From Lentisphaeria bacterium UBA1791 (GTDB lineage Bacteria > Verrucomicrobiota > Lentisphaeria > Victivallales > Victivallaceae), in the NCBI GenBank assembly GCA_002314455.1, contig DCFZ01000014.1, positions 1-10,553 of the forward strand: a stretch of DNA of 10,553 nt, read 5' to 3'. A program made the position numbers and the translations under genes. Within the stretch, counting starts at the first letter, position 1. Every line of letters begins with the position of its first letter. Of this stretch, positions 6,762 through 10,553 are shown in pieces. The notes below the pieces were generated by a model that was not told the DNA's origin, ran no database searches, and was given only the letters and a program-made list of their open reading frames with translations.

Positions 6762-7640
6762 ATGCCGTTACGCGATCAACGCCGTTGCCGTCAATCGGCG
6801 GCAGCCGGAAAATTTTACGAGAGCGACGCGATCGCTCTGCGTCATCAACTTGCCGTTGCCGAATCGAAATACCGCGACGAAAAGGGAAAAGGCAAACTTC
6901 ACGGCGCTGTCGTGCCCCATGGCGCCTATCCTTTTTCACTTGACCTTGCGATGAAAACGCTGATTTCCGCCAAGCCGGAAGAGGTCAAACAGGTGATCCT
7001 GCTCGGGCCTTCGCACCATTTGCGTTTGCGCGGAGTCTCGGTGCCAGAATTCGATGCGTGGCGCACGCCTTTCGGCGATCTGCCCGAATACGCTTTCGGC
7101 AGAGATCTGCTGTTGGATATCCAGGAAGATCTCATCGTCAAAAACCTTGACGCGCACGCCAACGAGCATACGCTGGAAGTGGAACTGCCGCTCGTGCAAT
7201 ACCTTTTCGGCAACGTGCCCGTCTTGCCGCTCGTCGTCGGTCAGTTGAGCGGCGCGGAAGTGCGCAAGGTCGGCGGTTTGCTCGCCGAACTCGACCGCCC
7301 CGGTACGCTCTGGATCGTCAGCAGCGACTTCACCCATTACGGGGATTGTTTCAATTTTACTCCGTTCGGCACGCCGTGCGACCCCGCAAAACTTGCTTCG
7401 CTCGACCTCGCCGCGGCGGAATTGGTCGCGGCACGCGATCTCGACGGTTTTATCGCCTATCTCGGCCGGACGCACGCGACGATTTGCGGCGCTTTTGCGA
7501 TCGCACTTTATCTTGGTATGCTCGACGCTTACGAAACGGCGGTCAAGGGTGAAGTTGTCGACCGTTGCGATACGGGGCGGGTGACGGGCGATTACAACCG
7601 CATCGTCGATTACGTCGGCATCCGCTTCCTCGAAAGTTAA
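6762..7640 (+). CDS. MEMO1-family protein (AmmeMemoRadiSam protein B type)
   Basis: The product is 292 residues, the usual length of MEMO proteins (human MEMO1 is 297), which share the fold of extradiol dioxygenases. The expected metal-site residues align: H53 in VPHGAY, H85/H86 in GPSHH, H192 in SSDFTHYG and C242 in TICG. The conserved EHTLEVELP block is at 135-143. In the first motif the common PHAGY appears as PHGAY, a swap of two residues around the histidine-containing turn. In many prokaryotes this family is encoded with AMMECR1 and a radical SAM enzyme; neither is within this window. It is the last gene of the plus operon; AGGAGA (6751-6756), overlapping the rlmH stop, lies 5 bases before the ATG. 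No enzymatic activity is firmly established for bacterial members. Confidence 0.88.
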   Translation: MPLRDQRRCRQSAAAGKFYESDAIALRHQLAVAESKYRDEKGKGKLHGAVVPHGAYPFSLDLAMKTLISAKPEEVKQVILLGPSHHLRLRGVSVPEFDAWRTPFGDLPEYAFGRDLLLDIQEDLIVKNLDAHANEHTLEVELPLVQYLFGNVPVLPLVVGQLSGAEVRKVGGLLAELDRPGTLWIVSSDFTHYGDCFNFTPFGTPCDPAKLASLDLAAAELVAARDLDGFIAYLGRTHATICGAFAIALYLGMLDAYETAVKGEVVDRCDTGRVTGDYNRIVDYVGIRFLES

Positions 7641-7656
7641 AGGTGCGCAGCACCAT

Positions 7657-7694
7657 AAAAAATCCCGCGCAAGCGACCGCCTGGGGCGCCGGGG
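7657..7694 (-). terminator. Terminator of the 78-residue protein gene
   Basis: Read on the minus strand, the GC-rich CCCCGGCGCC segment (7685-7694) and GCGCGGG (7664-7670) form an imperfect stem-loop enclosing AGGCGGTCGCTT, followed directly by ATTTTTT (A run on plus, 7657-7662). It begins 14 bases past the stop of the small gene. Its left half is also a copy of the repeat seen after dinB and ychF. It lies between convergent genes; no equivalent U tract serves the plus-strand MEMO gene, although a small hairpin GGTGC-GCA-GCACC follows that gene at 7642-7654. Confidence 0.6.
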
Positions 7695-7707
7695 TGAAAA
7701 GATGGGA

Positions 7708-7944
7708 TTATTTTTCCGCGGCTTCGCGCATCATGTCGTGAAATTCCTCGCGGGAAAGGTCGGCGAGCGCCTTGCCTTTGCGGTCGAGTTTTTCGTGGAA
7801 ACGGATGGTGGTTTCGACCATCTTTTCGTGAGTTTCCTCCGAGCCGCCGACTAAATAAAAGTCGTCGCCCTTGGTAATGCGCTTATGACCGTCGCGGTTG
7901 TCGAGCCCGAGCCCGAGAAGCATGGCGTTGTTTTTTTCGTCCAT
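7708..7944 (-). CDS. Small conserved hypothetical protein, 78 residues
   Basis: I cannot assign a function. The protein is charged, soluble and lacks a signal peptide, membrane segment or metal-binding cysteine cluster. The N-terminal half has a compact, conserved-looking core: LLGLGLDNRDGHKRITKG (9-26), then DDFYLVGGSEETHEKM (27-42). The C-terminal half (about 42-76) is predicted to be helical, ending EEFHDMMREAAEK. From memory, proteins with the DGHxRIT...GGSEETHE pattern occur in PVC bacteria; I could not check this. It looks real because GGAGAGA (7949-7955) precedes the ATG at good spacing, a promoter lies just upstream (7963-7990), and a terminator follows the stop. It is convergent with the MEMO gene and lies downstream of dinB in the same orientation, but separated from dinB by a hairpin and this promoter, so it is probably transcribed on its own. 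Confidence 0.75.
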   Translation of the reverse strand: MDEKNNAMLLGLGLDNRDGHKRITKGDDFYLVGGSEETHEKMVETTIRFHEKLDRKGKALADLSREEFHDMMREAAEK

Positions 7945-7962
7945 AATATCTCTCCGCTTCTT

Positions 7963-7990
7963 AATATAGCGGTATTGCCGGAAAAATCAA
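7963..7990 (-). promoter_or_regulatory. Promoter of the 78-residue protein gene
   Basis: On the minus strand, TTGATT (7985-7990) and TATATT (7963-7968) are separated by 16 bases. Transcription would start near 7956, leaving a leader of about 12 bases that consists almost only of the ribosome binding site. This supports independent expression of the small gene. Confidence 0.55.
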
Positions 7991-8016
7991 TCGAAAACAG
8001 GATGAGATCGCAAACG

Positions 8017-8032
8017 TTTCCGCTTGCGGAAA
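8017..8032. repeat. Inverted repeat with CTTG tetraloop between dinB and the small gene
   Basis: TTTCCG (8017-8022) and CGGAAA (8027-8032) flank CTTG. On the plus strand the RNA form would be a stem closed by the stable G-CUUG-C tetraloop; on the minus strand it would have a CAAG loop. It lies about 27 bases upstream of the -35 box of the small gene and just past the dinB-side repeat. It has no T tract, so it is not a terminator by itself. It could be an operator or the outer part of the repeat described at 8033-8098. Confidence 0.45.
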
Positions 8033-8098
8033 GCACAAGATACCGCCGTGCGGGCGCCGGGGAAAGTCAAGAAAGAGGCGGCGTGAACGCCCCCTCTT
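8033..8098 (-). repeat. Composite hairpin repeat, copy A, downstream of dinB
   Basis: Read on the minus strand (sense to dinB) this unit has two parts. The first is a hairpin, AAGAGG-G-GGCG-TTCA-CGCC-G-CCTCTT (8073-8098). The second is CCCCGGCGCCCGCAC followed by GGCGG, then TATCTTGTGC (8033-8062), in which CGCC pairs with GGCG. The same two parts occur in the same order and orientation after ychF (copy B), and the second part recurs after the 78-residue protein gene. Each copy lies within about 65 bases of a stop codon, which points to a shared 3'-end or terminator-associated element. Confidence 0.6.
8066..8098 (-). terminator. Terminator-like hairpin of dinB
   Basis: It begins 21 bases past the dinB stop on the minus strand. 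A 10-pair stem (AAGAGG with CCTCTT, GGCG with CGCC, one G/G mismatch, TTCA loop) is followed by TCTTGACT, a weak U-rich tail. It is suboptimal as an intrinsic terminator but sits in the right place. Confidence 0.45.
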
Positions 8099-8119
8099 GC
8101 TCTTCGAACACGTTTCGTT

Positions 8120-9205
8120 TCAATCACCCTTGCTCGGGTCGAAGTTGAAATAAAGCTGTTCGAATTGCGGGGCATCGGCGCTGATGAAATTGGAAAGTCC
8201 GACGCCGACGAGACGCACCGGTTTGCCGGTCAGTTCCGCTTTGTCGGCGAGGAGGACGGCGCGGCGGCCGAGTTCTTCGCCGCTGGAAAGCGTCTGTCCG
8301 AGGGTTTCCGATCGCGTGATGACGTGAAAATCGCCGAAGCGGATTTTGATGGTGAGAGTCCGCCCGAGGAATCCCTGTTTGAGGGTGCGTCGCATCACTT
8401 TGCGGCTGAGCGTCCGTAAAATGACGTTGATCTTGCGCCGGTCGGCGGTGTCGGCGGGAAGCGTGGTTTCGCGGCTGATGGATTTCGGATCGCCTTCCGG
8501 CTCCACCAGCCGGTCGTCGATGCCGCGCACGATGTCATAGTAAAAATCGCCCGCCTTGCCGAAAAGGGCGTGGAGCGTTTCACGCGGGAGTTGCCGCAAG
8601 TCGTGACCGGTTTTGATGTTGAGTTGACCGAGTTTGCGCGCCGAGACTTCGCCGATGCCGTGAAACCGTGCGATGGGCAATGCGTCGAGGAAACGCGGCG
8701 CTTCCTCCGGCGTGATGACGGTCAATCCTGCCGGTTTCCGGTAGTCGGAAGCGACTTTGGCGAGAAATTTGTTGTAGGAAATGCCCGCCGATGCAGTCAA
8801 TTCGGTGCGCAAAAAGATTTCGCGCTGCAGATATTCCGCGATGCGCGTTGCCGATTTGCACTGCAAGCGGTTTTCGGTCACGTCGAGATAACATTCATCA
8901 ATCGAAACGGGTTCCACGAGATCGGTGACGGAAAGAAAAAGTTCCCGCGTCAGTAAACTCGCCGCCTGATAACGGCGGAAATCCGGTTCGATCAGGATTG
9001 CCTGCGGGCAGAGCCGCATCGCCGTCGCCGTCGGCATTGCCGAATGGACGCCAAAGGCGCGCGCTTCGTAACTGCAGGTCGAGACGACGCCGCGCCGCTT
9101 GGGATTGCCGCCGACGATGACGGGTTTGCCGCGCAGTTCCGGGCGGTCGCGCTGTTCGACCGAGGCGAAAAAAGCGTCCATGTCGATGTGAATGATCTTT
9201 CTCAT
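8120..9205 (-). CDS. dinB: DNA polymerase IV, Y-family translesion polymerase
   Basis: DinB copies past damaged template bases without proofreading. From the ATG at 9205 the product is 361 residues, near the usual 350-360. Catalytic metal ligands are D8 in HIDMDAFFASVE, and D103 and E104 in VSIDECYLDV; F13 is the steric-gate position. YEARAFGV (46-53), SAGISYNKFLAKVASD and KPAGL, the helix-hairpin-helix region IGEVSARKLGQL, and the little-finger domain (about 235-345) follow in order. QLYFNF near the C-terminus fits a beta-clamp binding motif. A TTG at 9241 would add 12 residues, but it coincides with the -35 box of the apparent promoter and the family normally starts at the MRKIIHID block, so I reject it. 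No Shine-Dalgarno sequence precedes the ATG; the transcript may be almost leaderless. No recognisable LexA box of the E. coli or Bacillus type was seen. Confidence 0.95.
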   Translation of the reverse strand: MRKIIHIDMDAFFASVEQRDRPELRGKPVIVGGNPKRRGVVSTCSYEARAFGVHSAMPTATAMRLCPQAILIEPDFRRYQAASLLTRELFLSVTDLVEPVSIDECYLDVTENRLQCKSATRIAEYLQREIFLRTELTASAGISYNKFLAKVASDYRKPAGLTVITPEEAPRFLDALPIARFHGIGEVSARKLGQLNIKTGHDLRQLPRETLHALFGKAGDFYYDIVRGIDDRLVEPEGDPKSISRETTLPADTADRRKINVILRTLSRKVMRRTLKQGFLGRTLTIKIRFGDFHVITRSETLGQTLSSGEELGRRAVLLADKAELTGKPVRLVGVGLSNFISADAPQFEQLYFNFDPSKGD

Positions 9206-9213
9206 AAGACAAG

Positions 9214-9241
9214 AATATACATTGTCCGCGTCGTTTTTCAA
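9214..9241 (-). promoter_or_regulatory. dinB promoter
   Basis: On the minus strand, TTGAAA (9236-9241) and TATATT (9214-9219) are 16 bases apart. Only 8 bases lie between the -10 box and the dinB ATG at 9205, so initiation 6-8 bases downstream would give a leader of about zero to three bases. It shares an inverted repeat with the ychF promoter. Confidence 0.6.
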
Positions 9242-9260
9242 GGGGGAAAAACTTGAAAAA
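9234..9260. promoter_or_regulatory. Inverted repeat spanning both -35 boxes, candidate operator
   Basis: TTTTTCAAG (9234-9242) and CTTGAAAAA (9252-9260) are perfect 9-base arms around a 9-base spacer, with centres 18 bases apart. Each arm contains a -35 box, one for dinB and one for ychF. A third copy of the half-site, CTTGAAAA, lies at 9287-9294 within the ychF leader. A dimeric regulator bound here could affect both genes; alternatively the symmetry may simply reflect two similar back-to-back -35 elements. Confidence 0.4.
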
Positions 9261-9281
9261 AGCCCCGAACAATGGTATTTT
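9253..9281 (+). promoter_or_regulatory. ychF promoter
   Basis: TTGAAA (9253-9258) and TATTTT (9276-9281) are separated by 17 bases, with a TG at 9273-9274 giving an extended -10. The start is expected near 9288, leaving a leader of about 46 bases before the ATG at 9334. Confidence 0.6.
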
Positions 9282-9333
9282 ATAACCTTGAAAAGAGAAA
9301 CGTTTTTATTCTGTGATATAAGGAGTGTCGATC

Positions 9334-10434
9334 ATGAGTTTTTCCTGCGGTTTCGTCGGACTTCCCAACGTCGGGAAATCGACGCTTTTCAACGCGTTGA
9401 GCAAGGGCGGCGCCGAAGCGGCGAACTTCCCGTTTTGCACCATTGAACCCAACACCGGCATCGTCCCGGTACCGGATGAAAGACTGCAGGTGCTGGCGAA
9501 ATTGGAAAATTCCGGCAGGATTGTGCCGTCGACGTTGAAATTCATCGACATCGCGGGTCTCGTGCGCGGCGCAAGTCAGGGGCAGGGGCTCGGCAACCAG
9601 TTTCTGGGCCATATCCGCAATGTCGACGCGGTTGCCCACGTCGTGCGGCTCTTTTCCGACAGCGACGTCGTGCACGTCGACGGCAAACTCGACCCGGTAA
9701 ACGACCTCGACACGATCTTCACCGAGTTGATGCTTTCCGACCTTGACGTGATCGAAAAACGCCGCGACCGCGCCCACAAGATGGCGCGCACGCTCGACGC
9801 CGATGCGAAATTCGAATACGATCTCGTGCTCGACTTTTACAAACAGCTTTCCGAGGCGAAGATCCCCGAATTCGACCGCGAGGACGAACGGACGGTGAAA
9901 CTCGTCGAGAGCTTCGGCTTGCTCTGCATCAAACCGAGTTTCATCTGCGCCAACATCAGCGACGACCAGCTCGCCGATTTCGGCAAGGACGACGCTTCCA
10001 AACGGTTGCTCGACTACGCGGGAAATCATAAACTTGAAGTCGTCCCCGTCTGCGCGAAACTTGAAGATGAACTCGGCAAACTCGACCCCGATGAAGCCAA
10101 ACTTTTTATGGACGACCTCGGGATCACTTCTTCCGGCTTGGATAAAGTCGTCAAAACCGGCTACCGGTTGCTCAATTATCTGACTTTCTTTACCGCCGGC
10201 GAGATGGAAAGCCGCGCCTGGACTGTCGTCAACGGCGCCACCGCTCCCGAAGCCGCCGGCAAGATCCATACCGATATGTGCCGCGGCTTCATCCGCATGG
10301 AAACCGTTTCCTATCAGGATATGGTCGATTGCGGCGGCTGGACCAAAGCCCAGCAAGCCGGCAAACTTCGCATCGAAGGCAAAGATTACGTGATGCAGGA
10401 CGGTGACGTCATCCACGTCCGCTTCTCGGTGTAG
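9334..10434 (+). CDS. ychF: Ribosome-associated P-loop ATPase/GTPase YchF (OLA1 family)
   Basis: YchF is a conserved Obg-family P-loop protein that prefers ATP over GTP and binds ribosomes; it is linked to translation-initiation fidelity and oxidative stress. The product is 366 residues, against 363 in E. coli. The G1 loop is GLPNVGKS (9-16). The G3 region is DIAGLVRGAS (72-81). The place of the NKxD motif is taken by NISD (207-210), the loss of the G4 lysine that marks YchF/OLA1. A helical insert follows G3 (about 115-190). The C-terminal TGS domain (about 282-366) contains FFTAGEMESRAWTV, AAGKIHTD, GFIRME and the DGDVIHVRF ending. AGGAG (9321-9325) sits 8 bases before the ATG; a GTG at 9325 lies within that sequence and is rejected. 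It is transcribed alone, divergent from dinB. The 3' region holds several hairpins. Confidence 0.96.
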   Translation: MSFSCGFVGLPNVGKSTLFNALSKGGAEAANFPFCTIEPNTGIVPVPDERLQVLAKLENSGRIVPSTLKFIDIAGLVRGASQGQGLGNQFLGHIRNVDAVAHVVRLFSDSDVVHVDGKLDPVNDLDTIFTELMLSDLDVIEKRRDRAHKMARTLDADAKFEYDLVLDFYKQLSEAKIPEFDREDERTVKLVESFGLLCIKPSFICANISDDQLADFGKDDASKRLLDYAGNHKLEVVPVCAKLEDELGKLDPDEAKLFMDDLGITSSGLDKVVKTGYRLLNYLTFFTAGEMESRAWTVVNGATAPEAAGKIHTDMCRGFIRMETVSYQDMVDCGGWTKAQQAGKLRIEGKDYVMQDGDVIHVRFSV

Positions 10435-10456
10435 AAGTCGCAGTTTCCCGACTTTT
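10435..10456 (+). terminator. Weak stem-loop directly after the ychF stop
   Basis: AAGTCG (10435-10440) pairs with CGACTT (10449-10454) across an 8-base loop, then TT and a T-rich GCTAATTT follow. The stem starts on the base after the stop codon and is only half GC, so it is a weak terminator at best. Confidence 0.35.
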
Positions 10457-10474
10457 GCTAATTTGACAAAAACA

Positions 10475-10544
10475 GCGAGGGGCGCTCACGCCGCCCCCTC
10501 GCGCACCCCCAAGCGCCCGCACTGCGGGTTTTGTACTTTGAGCG
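10475..10544 (+). repeat. Composite hairpin repeat, copy B, downstream of ychF
   Basis: This unit matches the one after dinB part for part. First comes a hairpin with arms GCGAGGGG (10475-10482) and CCCCTCGC (10495-10502) around a GCTCACGCCG core. Next come CCCC, then GCGCCCGCAC (10513-10522), T, GCGG and a TTGTACTTT tail (10531-10539). Compared with copy A, GCGCCCGCAC-N-GCGG is identical apart from N, and TTGTGCTTT in A becomes TTGTACTTT here. The unit is in sense orientation relative to ychF and may run past the window end. Confidence 0.6.
10516..10532 (+). terminator. Likely intrinsic terminator of ychF
   Basis: CCCGC (10516-10520), an ACT loop, and GCGGG (10524-10528) form a short GC-only stem, followed at once by TTTT and a further T-rich stretch. 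It lies 82 bases past the ychF stop and is the second part of the composite repeat. Confidence 0.5.
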
Positions 10545-10553
10545 GTTCCGCAA

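Noticed and set aside
7642..7654. GGTGC-GCA-GCACC hairpin as terminator of the plus operon
   Set aside because: It starts 2 bases after the stop but is followed by ATAAAAAA rather than a T run; it could at most be a 3'-end protecting stem.
9206..9241. TTG start for dinB giving a 12-residue N-terminal extension
   Set aside because: It overlaps the promoter -35 box, lacks family support and has no ribosome binding site.
9288..9320. Second ychF promoter from TTGAAA at 9288-9293
   Set aside because: The nearest A/T hexamers give spacers of 18 (TGTGAT, poor match) or 21 bases, so the upstream promoter at 9253-9281 is far better.
9280..10416. 378-residue minus-strand frame antisense to ychF
   Set aside because: YchF has all its motifs on the plus strand; the antisense frame is a compositional shadow.
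10463..10491. Perfect TTGACA hexamer at 10463-10468 as a promoter
   Set aside because: No -10 element at 15-19 bases; the positions fall within a GC-rich hairpin, and no gene follows in the window.

Overview
The window is a dense, GC-rich bacterial chromosomal segment carrying mostly housekeeping genes. There is no CRISPR array, transposase, phage gene, rRNA or recognisable tRNA. The organism cannot be named with certainty from the sequence. The GC-rich codon choice, the HrpB/XerC/MnmA/RlmH/YchF set, a solitary MEMO-family protein, and a 78-residue protein of a type I associate with the Planctomycetes-Verrucomicrobia-Lentisphaerae group suggest a PVC bacterium, perhaps Lentisphaerae. This is an impression from memory, not a database result.

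Layout. 1-147 is non-coding and holds a plus-facing terminator-like hairpin. 148-3536 (minus) is a two-gene operon, xerC then hrpB, with stop and start overlapping. 3537-3668 is a divergent promoter region. 3669-7640 (plus) is a tight five-gene operon: a secreted SH3-domain protein, a 345-residue protein of unknown function resembling the galactose-mutarotase fold, mnmA, rlmH and a MEMO-family protein. Its gene junctions are either 4-base ATGA overlaps or gaps of under 10 bases. 7708-7944 (minus) is a 78-residue small protein with its own promoter and terminator. 8120-9205 (minus) is dinB (DNA polymerase IV). 9334-10434 (plus) is ychF, a ribosome-associated P-loop ATPase/GTPase. The window ends in a cluster of hairpins downstream of ychF.

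How the genes fit together. mnmA (tRNA wobble-uridine thiolation), rlmH (23S rRNA methylation) and ychF all act on translation. xerC and dinB act on the chromosome (dimer resolution, damage bypass). hrpB is a DExH helicase with no agreed bacterial role. The SH3 protein is exported and probably cell-envelope associated. The 345-residue protein and the MEMO protein are the functional unknowns of the plus operon.

The most interesting signals are regulatory and repetitive rather than a new multi-gene system. First, a composite hairpin repeat lies just past the 3' ends of dinB and ychF, in the sense orientation, and half of it recurs after the small-protein gene. Second, dinB and ychF share a nearly symmetrical back-to-back promoter in which both -35 boxes sit inside a perfect 9-base inverted repeat, and dinB appears almost leaderless. 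Third, a 21-base palindrome lies inside mnmA. I found no evidence for a defence system or other novel gene cassette.
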